Notes: a model not told the origin generated them from the letters alone. A DNA stretch of 64,000 bases from Massilia sp. METH4 (GCF_037094685.1 NZ_CP146614.1:4712001-4776000), one strand, 5' to 3'. Counted from the stretch's first letter, positions 53,558 to 62,532 are shown. Numbers and translations: made by a program.

Positions 53558-54019
53558 TTACATGCCCGGCGGCGGGTTGACGGGGATCGGATTGCGCAGG
53601 GACAGGTTGATCACGTTCCAACCGCGGATCACGGCGATGGCGTAACCCAGTTCGGCGATCTGGGTTTCATTGAAATGTTCGCGCAATTCGCCGTAGGCGG
53701 CATCGGTATCGTCGCGGTGCGGCAGCGCGTTCAGGGCGTCGGCCCAGCGCAGCGCGGCACGTTCCTTCGCATCGAAGAACGGCGATTCGCGCCACGCCGC
53801 CACGGTATTGAGGTGGCGCGGATCGGCCCCCTGGCGGATCAGGTCGCGCCAGTGCATGTCGACGCACACGCCGCAGCCGTTCACCTGCGACACGCGCAGG
53901 TTCACCAGTTCGACGATGCGCTCGCCCAGCGAGCTGGCCTTGGCCGCCTGCGACAGGGCAATCATCGCCTGCAGGCTTTTCGGAGCGAGATTAAACAGGG
54001 GAATGCGGGCTTGGAACAT
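53558..54019 (-). CDS. carboxymuconolactone decarboxylase/AhpD-like protein
   Basis: 153 residues. A CxxC...H motif typical of AhpD-like peroxidase-linked proteins is present in QVNGCGVCVDMHWRDLIRQG. Helical, no signal peptide. It may reduce a peroxiredoxin or act as a peroxide-linked decarboxylase homologue. Start ATG 54019 behind GGAAA. Same orientation as the LuxR gene, with 72 bp between this start and that gene's C-terminal end, but no proof of an operon. Confidence 0.85.
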   Translation of the reverse strand: MFQARIPLFNLAPKSLQAMIALSQAAKASSLGERIVELVNLRVSQVNGCGVCVDMHWRDLIRQGADPRHLNTVAAWRESPFFDAKERAALRWADALNALPHRDDTDAAYGELREHFNETQIAELGYAIAVIRGWNVINLSLRNPIPVNPPPGM

Positions 54020-54203
54020 GATGGTTTCCTTGTTGTTCGCGAGCGGCGCACCGCGCGCCGCTTCCATCCCTAAGACGGCGGGCGCCCCGCCGTTGTGACA
54101 GGCTGATGGCGAATGGTTCGGAAACTTGCCCGGACTTGTTAACAAAAACTGTGGATAAGCTTGTGCATCACGGCTGAGCTCGCTCATCAAGGTCTTGATT
54201 TGA

Positions 54204-54248
54204 AAAGAAAAACTGCCGGCGCCTGCGGATCGTGCAGGCGCGCGGCAG
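54204..54248 (-). terminator. intrinsic terminator of the ku gene
   Basis: On the minus strand, stem CTGCCGCGCGCCTGC / GCAGGCGCCGGCAG (one bulge), loop ACGATCC, then TTTTTCTTTTC. The stem begins 11 bases after the ku stop codon at 54259. Confidence 0.9.
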
Positions 54249-54258
54249 TGGGCCCGGT

Positions 54259-55341
54259 TCACGCGGCCTTCTTGCGCGTGGCGGCGCTGGTCTTGCTGGC
54301 CGTCTTCTTCGCCGCGGCCGGCTTCGATGCGGCGGCCTTGGCCGCGCCGCTCTTCGGGGCGCTGCTCTTCGCGGCCGTGCGCGCCGTGCCGCTGGCGCGT
54401 GCCGAGCCAGTCCGGCTACCCGAGGTGCGGGCCGCCGGCTTCTTCGCCTTCGGGGATTCTTCCCCGTCCTTGTCCTCGTCCTCGTCCGCCTCGTCGACGG
54501 CGTCCTCGTCCTCGTCGGCCGCCGCAGCCTTCTTGCCCTTGGCCGGCTTGTTGCCCAGCGATTGCTTGAGCAGCGCCACCAGGTCGATGACATTGGAGGA
54601 CGGCGCCGCCTCGCCCTCCTTGGACGGCATGGTGATCGACTTGGTCTGGCCCGCCTTGACCTTCTTTTCCACCAGCTTCAGCACGTCTTCCTTGTAGGTG
54701 TCGTGGTACTGGCTGGGGTCCCAGTCCTCGCTCATGCCTTCCACCAGCGAGAGGGCCATCTGCAATTCCTTGTCCGAGATGCCGGCCGCCTTGATGCCCT
54801 TGGCCGGCAGGTCGAGGCCCTCGGTGTCGCGGATCTCGTCGGCATAGCGCAGGGTGTTCATGATGATGCCGTCCTCGGTGGCCACCAGCGCGCACAGGTG
54901 CTGCTTGGTGCGGATCACCACCGTGGCGATGCCCACCCGGCCGGCGCGGCGCAGGGTCTCGCGCAGCAGGGCGTAGACCTTGGCGCCGCCGCGGCCGGGC
55001 GCCAGGTAGTACGGCGTCTCGTAATAGGTCAGCGGCACGTCCTCGGCGTTGACGAAGGCGAGGATGTCGATCGTCTGCGTGGCCTTCACATTGGCCTGCT
55101 TCAGGTCTTCGTCGGACAGCACCACGTATTCGCCGGCCGTGTATTCATAGCCCTTGATGATGTTGTCCCAGGCGACTTCCTTGCCGTTGCCCTTGTTGTA
55201 GCGCTTGAAGCCGATGGGCGAGAAGTCGCGCTTGTCGAGCATGGTCAGGTCCAGCTCGTTCTGCTTCACGGCCGAGTACAGGTCGACCGGAATGTGGACC
55301 AGGCCGAAGCTGATGGCGCCTTTCCAGAGCGAGCGGGCCAT
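54259..55341 (-). CDS. ku: non-homologous end joining protein Ku
   Basis: 360 residues. The Ku core (about 1-260) starts MARSLWKGAISFGLVHIPVD and includes GRVGIATVVIRTKQHLCALV and LVEGMSEDWDPSQYHDTYKED. It binds DNA ends and recruits LigD. The C-terminal tail (about 280-360) is Lys/Ala/Ser-rich (KKTASKTSAATRKKAA), the basic extension found on many bacterial Ku proteins. ligD is 3 kb away on the other strand, so this is a dispersed NHEJ locus. A strong terminator follows the stop; the start is 11 bp from the SDR gene's end. Confidence 0.95.
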   Translation of the reverse strand: MARSLWKGAISFGLVHIPVDLYSAVKQNELDLTMLDKRDFSPIGFKRYNKGNGKEVAWDNIIKGYEYTAGEYVVLSDEDLKQANVKATQTIDILAFVNAEDVPLTYYETPYYLAPGRGGAKVYALLRETLRRAGRVGIATVVIRTKQHLCALVATEDGIIMNTLRYADEIRDTEGLDLPAKGIKAAGISDKELQMALSLVEGMSEDWDPSQYHDTYKEDVLKLVEKKVKAGQTKSITMPSKEGEAAPSSNVIDLVALLKQSLGNKPAKGKKAAAADEDEDAVDEADEDEDKDGEESPKAKKPAARTSGSRTGSARASGTARTAAKSSAPKSGAAKAAASKPAAAKKTASKTSAATRKKAA

Positions 55342-55351
55342 GGTCGCGCTC

Positions 55352-56344
55352 CTAGCCCACGCTGCCGGTCACCGGCAGCACGATGCCCGTGATGTAGCTG
55401 GCGCACGCGGGGGAGGCCAGGAACACATAGGCGGGCGAGAGCTCCTCGGGCTGGGCGGGGCGCTTCATGTCGGTGCTGGCGCCGAACTCCTTGATCTTGT
55501 CCGGTGTCTGGTCGGCCGGGTTCAGCGGCGTCCACACGGGGCCGGGGGCCACGGCGTTGACGCGGATGCCTTTCTCGACGAGGCTCGAGGCCAGCGACAT
55601 CGTGAACGCGTGGATCGCGCCCTTGGTGGCCGAGTAGTCGAGCAACTTGGCCGAGCCGCGCAGGCCGACGACCGAGCCGGAGTTGATGATGGCCGACCCT
55701 TTCTTCAGGTGCGGCAGCGCCGCCTTGGCCATGTAGAAGTAGCCGTAGATATTCGTCTTCATCGTCAGGTCGAGGCGCTCCTCGGTGATGTCCTCCAGCG
55801 AATCGGCGTGTTCCTGGAAGGCCGCGTTGTTGACGAGGATATCGAGCTTGCCGAAAGTCTTGACGGTTTCCTCGACGGCGCGCTTGCAGAATTCCGGCTC
55901 GCGCACATCGCCGGGCAGCAGCAGGGCGCGGCGGCCTTCCGCCTCGATATGGCGTCGCGTTTCCTCGGCATCCTGCTGCTCGTCGGGCAGGTAGATCAGC
56001 GCCACGTCGGCGCCTTCCCGCGCATACAGCACGGCCACCGCGCGGCCGATCCCCGAGTCGCCGCCCGTCACGATGGCCGACATGCCTTCGAGCTTGCCGC
56101 TGCCTTTATAGCCGGGGGCGAGGAATTGCGGTTTCAGTTCCATCTCGGCTTCGATGCCGGGCTTGTCCAGGTGCTGGTCGGGCAGCGGGGTCGACGGGAA
56201 CTCGTGGGTGCCGGCCTGCACCGCCTGCTCTTCCTTCTGCTGGTTGCCCTGCTGGGCCTTCGCCGAGTCTTTCTGGTCCTGCTGCTGCTGGATCTCACGC
56301 TGCAGGTTGCCTACGTCTTGTGCCTTGTTTTCGGAATTGGACAT
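55352..56344 (-). CDS. SDR-family oxidoreductase, general stress type
   Basis: 330 residues. After a 40-residue polar N-terminal extension rich in Gln and Glu (QREIQQQQDQKDSAKAQQGN) comes a classical SDR domain: coenzyme motif VTGGDSGIGRAVAVLYAREG, NNAAFQEHADSLEDIT, and Tyr/Lys pair in LLDYSATKGAIHAFTM. This extension and the sequence TPLPDQHLDKPGIEAEM match the stress-associated SDR group (YghA/YdaD-like). Probably NAD(P)-dependent; substrate unknown. Start ATG 56344 behind GGGAGAA. It ends 11 bp before the ku start and shares its strand, so they may be cotranscribed. Confidence 0.88.
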   Translation of the reverse strand: MSNSENKAQDVGNLQREIQQQQDQKDSAKAQQGNQQKEEQAVQAGTHEFPSTPLPDQHLDKPGIEAEMELKPQFLAPGYKGSGKLEGMSAIVTGGDSGIGRAVAVLYAREGADVALIYLPDEQQDAEETRRHIEAEGRRALLLPGDVREPEFCKRAVEETVKTFGKLDILVNNAAFQEHADSLEDITEERLDLTMKTNIYGYFYMAKAALPHLKKGSAIINSGSVVGLRGSAKLLDYSATKGAIHAFTMSLASSLVEKGIRVNAVAPGPVWTPLNPADQTPDKIKEFGASTDMKRPAQPEELSPAYVFLASPACASYITGIVLPVTGSVG

Positions 56345-56474
56345 TTCGCTGTTCTCCCAAAGATCGAGCGAACAGTATTGGCAACCTTGCATTGTCGCTC
56401 CGTGCGGTTCCGCACAGATGCGGTGCTCGTGCCAGGGGCGGGCTTCACTTTTCCCATGCGACCCGTCTGCGGCC

Positions 56475-56519
56475 GAGCTCGTGTCTCCTTGGTGCCTGGC
56501 ACCAGGGAGACACGAGCTC
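56475..56519. repeat. long palindromic hairpin
   Basis: Outer arms GAGCTCGTGTCTCC (56475-56488) and GGGAGACACGAGCTC (56505-56519) enclose an inner palindrome GGTGCCTGGCACC. It lies in the 242-bp gap between the SDR gene and the SulP gene, and resembles the other REP-like words in the window. Confidence 0.85.
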
Positions 56520-56586
56520 ATCCTTTGGGGAGGGCGGCTGGCGTGTTAGGCTTGCGCCTTCGATTGTCATAACAGGTTTCGAAGGC

Positions 56587-58230
56587 ATGCTGGATTGGCT
56601 CAGACACTATCGCCGCGCGGCGTTGCCCGGGGATATCGGCGCGGGTGTCGTCGTGGCGATGATGCTGGTGCCGCAGGGAATGGCGTACGCATTGGTGGCC
56701 GGCCTGCCGCCGGTGGCGGGGCTGTACGCGAGCATCCTGCCGCCGCTTGTCTACGCGCTGTTCGGCAGCAGCATGACGCAGTCGGTGGGACCGATGGCCA
56801 TCGTGTCGCTGATGACGGGGGCGGCGATCGCGCCGCTGTCGCACGGCGCACCCGGCTTGCACGGCGTGCTGGCGGCGCAGCTGGCGCTGGTGGCGGGCGG
56901 CGTGCTGCTGCTGTGCGGCCTGCTGCGGCTGGGCTTCCTGGCTAACTTCTTTTCCCGGCCGGTGATGAGCGGCTTCACGGTCGGGTCATCGCTCGTCATC
57001 GCCTGGGGGCAGGTGAAGCCGCTCCTGGGCGGCCCGCTCCAGCATCCGCATCTGCCCAGCACGCTCCTTGGCGGCGCATCCCTGGCCTTGCTGCTGCTGG
57101 CGCGCAGCCACCTGGCCGGCTTGCTCAAGCGGACCGGCATGAAAGCCGCCGCGGCGGACGTGCTGGCCAAGCTCGCACCGATGGCGGTGGTGTTGGCCGC
57201 CACCGCGTTCGTGGCGGCGTATGGCGCGCATGGCATCCACCTGACAGGGCCGGTGCCCGGCGGCTTGCCGCGACTGAACCTGGCCACGTCCCCGGAGCAT
57301 TGGCGCGCGCTGCTGCAACCGGGCCTCTTGATCGGCTTCGTGGTTTTCCTGATGAGCATGAGCGCCGCGCAAACGCTGGCGCAGAAGCGCGGCGAAAAGC
57401 TCGTGTCGAACCGCGAACTGGTCGGGCTGGGCGCCGCCAATGTCGCCAGCATGGCGTCCGGTGGCTTCCCCGTCACGGGCAGCCTGTCCCGCTCGGCGGT
57501 CAATTTCGCCGCCGGCGCCCACACGCCGCTGGCCAGCGTCATTTCGGCGGTGCTGCTGGCCGTGGCGCTGACCCTGCCCACCGGCTGGCTCGCGCTGCTG
57601 CCGTTGCCCACGCTGGCGGCCACGATCATCGTCGCCGTGCTCGGCATGCTGGAACTCGACACCCTGAAGACGGCCTGGCGCTACGACCGGGGCGACGCGC
57701 TGGCCTGGCTCGTCACCTGCGTTGGCGTGCTGGCGCTGGGCGTGGAGGCGGGCGTGATCGTCGGTGTCGTCGTGTCGATGGGCACGCTGATCTGGCGCGC
57801 CAGCCGCCCGCACATCGCGGTGCTGGGCCGCATTCCCGGCACCGAGCATTTCCGCAATGTCGACCGCTATGCCGCCACGCGCTGCGAGTCCGTGCTGATC
57901 CTGCGCATCGACGCCAATCTGTTCTTCGGCAACGTGGAATCGGTCAACGAGCGCATCGAGGATGAGTTGCGCGCCCACCCGGCGACGCGCCACCTGGTGC
58001 TGTCGATGCTGGCCGTCAGCTCGATCGACACCACGGCGCTGTTCGCGCTGGCCGAACTCAATGCCAGCCTGCGCGCGCGCGGCATCGGCCTGCACCTGGC
58101 CGAAGTCAAGGGCCCCGTCATGGACCGCCTGCGCGACAGCACCCTGCTGGACCAGCTGAACGGCAAGCTGTTCCTCAGTACCGCGATGGCCAGCGATCAC
58201 CTGAACGCCGAGAACAAGGAAAAACGATGA
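56587..58230 (+). CDS. SulP-family anion transporter with STAS domain
   Basis: 547 residues from ATG 56587. Ten or more transmembrane helices (GAGVVVAMMLVPQGMAYALV is the SLC26/SulP signature near the N-terminus) and a C-terminal STAS domain (about 435-540, LSMLAVSSIDTTALFALAEL). It moves sulfate, bicarbonate or another anion, powered by an ion gradient; specificity cannot be read. It overlaps the DUF885 gene by four bases (ATGA), so both are probably one transcript. The STAS Ser/Asp surface is intact. Confidence 0.93.
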   Translation: MLDWLRHYRRAALPGDIGAGVVVAMMLVPQGMAYALVAGLPPVAGLYASILPPLVYALFGSSMTQSVGPMAIVSLMTGAAIAPLSHGAPGLHGVLAAQLALVAGGVLLLCGLLRLGFLANFFSRPVMSGFTVGSSLVIAWGQVKPLLGGPLQHPHLPSTLLGGASLALLLLARSHLAGLLKRTGMKAAAADVLAKLAPMAVVLAATAFVAAYGAHGIHLTGPVPGGLPRLNLATSPEHWRALLQPGLLIGFVVFLMSMSAAQTLAQKRGEKLVSNRELVGLGAANVASMASGGFPVTGSLSRSAVNFAAGAHTPLASVISAVLLAVALTLPTGWLALLPLPTLAATIIVAVLGMLELDTLKTAWRYDRGDALAWLVTCVGVLALGVEAGVIVGVVVSMGTLIWRASRPHIAVLGRIPGTEHFRNVDRYAATRCESVLILRIDANLFFGNVESVNERIEDELRAHPATRHLVLSMLAVSSIDTTALFALAELNASLRARGIGLHLAEVKGPVMDRLRDSTLLDQLNGKLFLSTAMASDHLNAENKEKR

Positions 58231-59975
58231 AGAAGACCAGCGCGGCCCTTGCCGCGTGCCTGCTGTTCGCCGCCGCCGCCCACGCGGCGCCAACGGGCAG
58301 CGCGCCCGCCGATGCCGACCTGCGCCTGCGCGCGATCTACGAGACCGAGTGGCAATGGCGCCAGCAGCAGCGTCTGGAGAACGAGGAAGACGACACGAGC
58401 GGCATCCGCGCCAGCCTGCCGAAGGTGGACGCGGCCACGCAGCAGGCCCGCCGCGCCCGCTGGGAAAATGTGTTGAAGCAGCTCGACGGTATCGCCGTGG
58501 ACGAGCTGTCCCAGGCCGAGCGTGTCAATTATGCCGTGTACCGCGCCCAGGTGGCGGCGCTGGTGGCGAACATCGCTTTTCGCGAATACGAAAAGCCGCT
58601 GAACGCCGATTCCTCGTTCTGGTTCAACATGACTTACGAAGCGAGCAAGCCGTTCCGCACGAAGGCCGACTACGAGAACTACGTGGCCCAGCTGAACGAC
58701 GTGCCGCGCTACTTCAACGAGGAGGTCGCCAATATGCGCACGGGCCTGGCGCGCGGCTTCACGCCGCCGAAGGTCACGCTGGCCGGGCGCGACGCCACGA
58801 TCACGGCCGTGGTCGACGCCAGGCCCGAGGCCACGCCGTTCTATGCGCCGTTCAAGACGATGCCGGCAGCGATTCCGGCCGGCGAGCAGGCCAGGCTGCG
58901 CGCCGCCGCCCTGCGGGCCATCCGCGACCGCGTGACCCCGGCCCACGCCGAACTGCGCAAGTTCATGCGCGACGAGTATGTGCCGCGCGCCACGGACAAC
59001 CTCGCCGCCGAAAGCCTCCCGGACGGGAAGGCGTATTACCAGTCGAAGATCGCCGAGTACACGACGACCGATCTCAAGGCCGAGGAAATCCACCGCATCG
59101 GCCTTGCCGAGATGGCCAGGATCCGCGCCGAGATGGCCCAGGTGATGAAGGAGGTGAAGTTCGACGGCGACCTGTCGGCTTTCCTGGCATTCCTGCGCAC
59201 CGACTCGCGCTTCTATGCGAAGACACCGGAAGAACTGTTGATGCGCGCCGCCTGGATCGCCAAGAAATTCGATGGCAAGGCCGAGCGGTATTTCGGCCGC
59301 CTGCCGCGTAGCCGCTTCGCCATCATTCCCGTGCCGCCGGACCAGGCGCCGCACTATACGTCCGGCCGCGGCGGCCCCGGTGTCTACCTCGTCAACACCT
59401 ACGATCTGCCATCGCGCGCGCTGTACAGCCTTCCCGCGCTGACCTTGCACGAATCGGCCCCCGGCCACGCGTTCCAGATGCCGGTGGCGCTGGAGCAGGG
59501 CGGCCGCCCGGCCTTCCGCAACGCCTATATCTCGGCCTTTGGCGAAGGGTGGGCGCTGTACTCGGAGCGGCTCGGCACGGAGATGGGCATCTACGAGACG
59601 CCCTACGAAGTGTTCGGCATGCTCAGTTACCAGGCGTGGCGCGCGTCCCGCCTCGTCGTCGATACGGGCATCCACGCCAGGGGCTGGACGCGCGAGCAGG
59701 CGCAGCGCTACCTGATGGACAACACCGCGCTGTCCCGGCACGAGGTGGAAACGGAAGTGGACCGCTACATTTCCTGGCCGGGGCAGGCGCTGTCGTATTA
59801 CCTGGGGCAGATGGCGATCATCGAGGCGCGCAGATCGGCCGAGGCGGCGCTGGGCGAGCAGTTCGACATCCGCGCCTTCCACGACACGGTGCTGGAGCTC
59901 GGCTCGGTGCCGCTGCCGGTGCTGAAGGCGCGGATCGAGCGGTTCATCCGCGAAGGGGGCAGGGGACCGTACTGA
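58227..59975 (+). CDS. DUF885 family metallopeptidase-like secreted protein
   Basis: 582 residues. Signal peptide (SAALAACLLFAAAAHAAP) and a DUF885 domain across the rest. A zinc-type motif is present, LHESAPGHAFQMPV, like the HExxxGH of DUF885 proteins, with downstream Glu/Tyr-rich residues EGWALYSERLGTE. Homologues are thought to be peptidases or lipid-modifying enzymes, but no function is firmly known. It is the second gene after sulP, linked by a four-base overlap. Confidence 0.85.
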   Translation: MKKTSAALAACLLFAAAAHAAPTGSAPADADLRLRAIYETEWQWRQQQRLENEEDDTSGIRASLPKVDAATQQARRARWENVLKQLDGIAVDELSQAERVNYAVYRAQVAALVANIAFREYEKPLNADSSFWFNMTYEASKPFRTKADYENYVAQLNDVPRYFNEEVANMRTGLARGFTPPKVTLAGRDATITAVVDARPEATPFYAPFKTMPAAIPAGEQARLRAAALRAIRDRVTPAHAELRKFMRDEYVPRATDNLAAESLPDGKAYYQSKIAEYTTTDLKAEEIHRIGLAEMARIRAEMAQVMKEVKFDGDLSAFLAFLRTDSRFYAKTPEELLMRAAWIAKKFDGKAERYFGRLPRSRFAIIPVPPDQAPHYTSGRGGPGVYLVNTYDLPSRALYSLPALTLHESAPGHAFQMPVALEQGGRPAFRNAYISAFGEGWALYSERLGTEMGIYETPYEVFGMLSYQAWRASRLVVDTGIHARGWTREQAQRYLMDNTALSRHEVETEVDRYISWPGQALSYYLGQMAIIEARRSAEAALGEQFDIRAFHDTVLELGSVPLPVLKARIERFIREGGRGPY

Positions 59976-60004
59976 GCGTGAGTGAGAATTGGCGAGTTTT
60001 CCGG

Positions 60005-60043
60005 ACCTGTAAAAATGATAAATTGGCAATTTTTATCACAGGT
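60005..60043. promoter_or_regulatory. AT-rich imperfect palindrome
   Basis: ACCTGT ... ACAGGT outer arms (60005-60010, 60038-60043) and an inner TGATAAATTG/CAATTTTTATCA pair with a two-base bulge. It is AT-rich in a GC-rich region and ends two bases before the next ATG, so it might be an operator or a 5' leader hairpin. Confidence 0.45.
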
Positions 60044-60045
60044 TC

Positions 60046-61110
60046 ATGTTCATGTCTCCGCTGCACTCTCCCTTCGCCCCCCTCGCCGCGGCCTTTCTGC
60101 TCGCTCACGCGAATCCCGTGCTCGCCACCGATTGCGTGACGGAGTTCCGCGTCGGCGCGGCGCCCGACCACGGCACGGCCTTCACCGGATTTTCTTCGCA
60201 GCCGGGTAGTGCCGAGGCCCATTTCGCCGCCGTCCAGGCGGTACTGGAGCGCGAGGGCTGGTCCGTGACGACGAAGGATGCGGTCAACCGCGCGGTCCTG
60301 GCGAGGAACGGCCAGCGCACGGCCGGCGGCAAGACCGGCACCCTGGGCTTGTCGTTTGCCGACGCGCAGGGCGGCGGCGTATCCGTGGCCCTCATGTACA
60401 ACAATCCGCCCGGCGTGCAGTCGCCGGCGGCCGCCGTGCGCGAACAGTTCTGCAAGATCGCGACCGGCGTCGCCACCGCGGCGGCTCCGCAAGACGGCAC
60501 CATGCCCGCGGCAGCCGCACCGGCGGAGGGCGCGGCGGGACGACAGCTCTGCCTTGCCAGGGCCTGCCTGGGAATGACCGCGGCGCAGGTGGCCGCGCTG
60601 GACCTGCAGCCGCCGCCGACCGTCAAGTTCCGTTTCCATGCCGGCTATGACAATGCCTACGGGCTGGACCCGGCCGGCGGCCGGGTGACGTTTTCCGACA
60701 TGGGGGAGGTCGACAGCAAGCTGCTGCGCCAGTTCGCTTCCACCGTGAAGACGATTTGCGCGATGAGCTTCGCCAGTGCCCGCCTCAGGGCAAGCGATGG
60801 CCAGCCGATCCGGCTCGTCCTGCGTCCCACGATCAGGGATGGAAAGGGCGTCCTGGTCCTGACCCAGATCGACCGCTCGCTGCCGGCCAATTTGAGCGCG
60901 TCGGAGCGGCAGCGTTTCGAAGCGGCGCCACGGGCCCAGTATGGCGACGCCTTCAGCGCCGCCTTTCCCACCACGTTCAGCGAACCGGCTGCCGGGATCG
61001 AGGAGGGCGGAACGGGCCGCGCGTTACGGCTGAGCCTGCCGCACGAAACGAATGTGGCGGCGCAACTGCTGGAGCAACCCGGCTGCTCCGCGACACCGCG
61101 GCTCGATTGA
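60046..61110 (+). CDS. hypothetical secreted protein
   Basis: 354 residues. Signal peptide-like N-terminus (PFAPLAAAFLLAHANPVLA, cleavage before TDCVTEF). The mature part has two halves, about 20-150 and 160-340, the second with a repeat-like Ala/Gly-rich core (AAGRQLCLARACLGM). Four cysteines in the second half suggest disulfides. No family recognised. A second Met at codon 3 is an alternative start. It is isolated from the DUF885 gene by 70 bp. Confidence 0.6.
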   Translation: MFMSPLHSPFAPLAAAFLLAHANPVLATDCVTEFRVGAAPDHGTAFTGFSSQPGSAEAHFAAVQAVLEREGWSVTTKDAVNRAVLARNGQRTAGGKTGTLGLSFADAQGGGVSVALMYNNPPGVQSPAAAVREQFCKIATGVATAAAPQDGTMPAAAAPAEGAAGRQLCLARACLGMTAAQVAALDLQPPPTVKFRFHAGYDNAYGLDPAGGRVTFSDMGEVDSKLLRQFASTVKTICAMSFASARLRASDGQPIRLVLRPTIRDGKGVLVLTQIDRSLPANLSASERQRFEAAPRAQYGDAFSAAFPTTFSEPAAGIEEGGTGRALRLSLPHETNVAAQLLEQPGCSATPRLD

Positions 61111-61237
61111 TACCGGGCGCTGGGGGCGGGGTGGAGTGTGGTGCCGGCGCACCATATCGGCACTCCATACCGCGGCGCGACCACTGAAGCGTACACATTG
61201 GTGCGAAAAGATAATATATTTGTGAAAGATTGTGTTA

Positions 61238-61259
61238 TTGCTCAGTGGACACTGAGCAA
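61238..61259. promoter_or_regulatory. perfect 22-bp palindrome upstream of the urease region
   Basis: TTGCTCAGTG-GA-CACTGAGCAA, arms of 10 bases. It sits 38 bases before the small ORF, in an AT-rich stretch (ATAATATATTTGTG nearby) that looks like a promoter. Could be an operator or a leader hairpin. Confidence 0.5.
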
Positions 61260-61296
61260 CGCATTGATTGTTTCTCCACTACAACGGAACCACACC

Positions 61297-61527
61297 ATGC
61301 CGCTCTACCAGATCTGGTACAACGACAATGACAACCCCCTGGTCGTCGACACGCCCTACCGCCTGCGCGATATCGAAATCGCCGGCGAAATCGTCCGCAA
61401 TGAACACCGCCAGAACCGCCAGAGCGCCGATCCCGCCGGCCTGACGGTGCGCGAATTCCTTCGCGTAAACGGCCTGCGCAACGTGCGTTACACGCTCGAC
61501 GAAAGCGAGCCGGTCGACCTGAAGTAA
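61297..61527 (+). CDS. small hypothetical cytoplasmic protein
   Basis: 76 residues, no signal peptide or membrane segment. It contains WYNDNDNPLVVDTPYRLRDI and an amphipathic helix (RQNRQSADPAGLTVREFLR). No family recognised. It is 130 bp upstream of ureD on the same strand, behind the palindrome at 61238. A long hairpin lies between it and ureD. Confidence 0.65.
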   Translation: MPLYQIWYNDNDNPLVVDTPYRLRDIEIAGEIVRNEHRQNRQSADPAGLTVREFLRVNGLRNVRYTLDESEPVDLK

Positions 61528-61543
61528 GTTTTTTTCCTCTACA

Positions 61544-61581
61544 ATGCACCACGGCAGTGCGCATGCTCTGCCGTGGTGCAT
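61544..61581 (+). other. 14-bp perfect hairpin in the ureD leader region
   Basis: ATGCACCACGGCAG (61544-61557), ten-base loop, CTGCCGTGGTGCAT (61568-61581). A T run lies before it rather than after it, so it is not a clear terminator. It may regulate ureD or end the small ORF transcript. Confidence 0.55.
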
Positions 61582-61656
61582 CGCGGGGCGTCCCTGCCCC
61601 AAAAATGCTGGCACGTAACTTGCTCGGAGTACAGGGTTATCATTGATCTACCCTTT

Positions 61657-62520
61657 ATGCCCGACTGTACGGAACGCCTGCCCCTCCCGTCCGCCGACGC
61701 GACTCCCCAACATGGCGCGTGGCAGGCAAAGCTCACGCTGGCGTTTACCCGCGATAGCGATACCACGCGCCTGACCCGCCGCGAGCACCGTGGCCCGCTG
61801 CGCGTGCAAAAGCCGCTGTATCCCGAAGACCCGGCCGTTTGCCATGCGATCGTCGTGCACCCCCCCGGCGGTGTCGTGGGCGGCGATGAACTTGCCATCG
61901 ATGCCGTGCTTCAACCGAATGCCTGGGCCGTGCTGACCACGCCCGGCGCCGGCAAGTGGTACCGCGCCAACGGTCGTGTGTCGCGCCAGCGCGTCAATCT
62001 GGCGGTGGCGGCCGGCGGCGTGCTCGAATGGCTGCCGCAGGAAACCATCTTCTTCGACGACGCCCACGTGGAGCTCGAGCACCACGTGACGCTGGCGCCC
62101 GACGCGAACTATCTCGGCTGCGAGATCCTGTGCCTGGGGCGCCGCGCCTCCGGCGAATCGTTCGCGACCGGGCGCGTCGGCCAGCGCACGTCCGTGCGGC
62201 GCGGTGGCCGCCTGCTGTGGTGGGAGCAGGGCGCGCTGACGCCCGCGGCCGTCGCCAGTCCGCTGGGCCTGGCCGGGCACACCGTGTCCGCCATGCTGCT
62301 GGCCGTTGGCAGGCCGGTCCCGAGCGACACCGTGGCCGCGCTGCGCGCGCTGGCGGACGGCCCGTGCTGGGGCGTGACGCAGATGAAGAACGTGCTGTGC
62401 GTGCGCTGGCTGGGCCACGACAGCGAGGCCGCGCGCGAGCTGATGCTGGCAGCCTGGCGCATCGTGCGCCCGGCCGTGCTGGGGCGCGAGGCGATCGACC
62501 TGCGCAGCTGGCGCACCTGA
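61657..62520 (+). CDS. ureD: urease accessory protein UreD
   Basis: 287 residues. Family motifs CHAIVVHPPGGVVGGDELAI, TTPGAGKWYRANG and WLPQETIFFD are all present, as is the C-terminal EAARELMLAAWRIVRPAVLG. UreD (UreH) helps load nickel and CO2 into the urease apoenzyme, together with UreF and UreG. It is directly before ureA, the standard order in this group. Start ATG 61657 gives the family N-terminus; an upstream in-frame extension is not needed. Confidence 0.93.
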   Translation: MPDCTERLPLPSADATPQHGAWQAKLTLAFTRDSDTTRLTRREHRGPLRVQKPLYPEDPAVCHAIVVHPPGGVVGGDELAIDAVLQPNAWAVLTTPGAGKWYRANGRVSRQRVNLAVAAGGVLEWLPQETIFFDDAHVELEHHVTLAPDANYLGCEILCLGRRASGESFATGRVGQRTSVRRGGRLLWWEQGALTPAAVASPLGLAGHTVSAMLLAVGRPVPSDTVAALRALADGPCWGVTQMKNVLCVRWLGHDSEAARELMLAAWRIVRPAVLGREAIDLRSWRT

Positions 62521-62532
62521 AGAAAGAATCCC

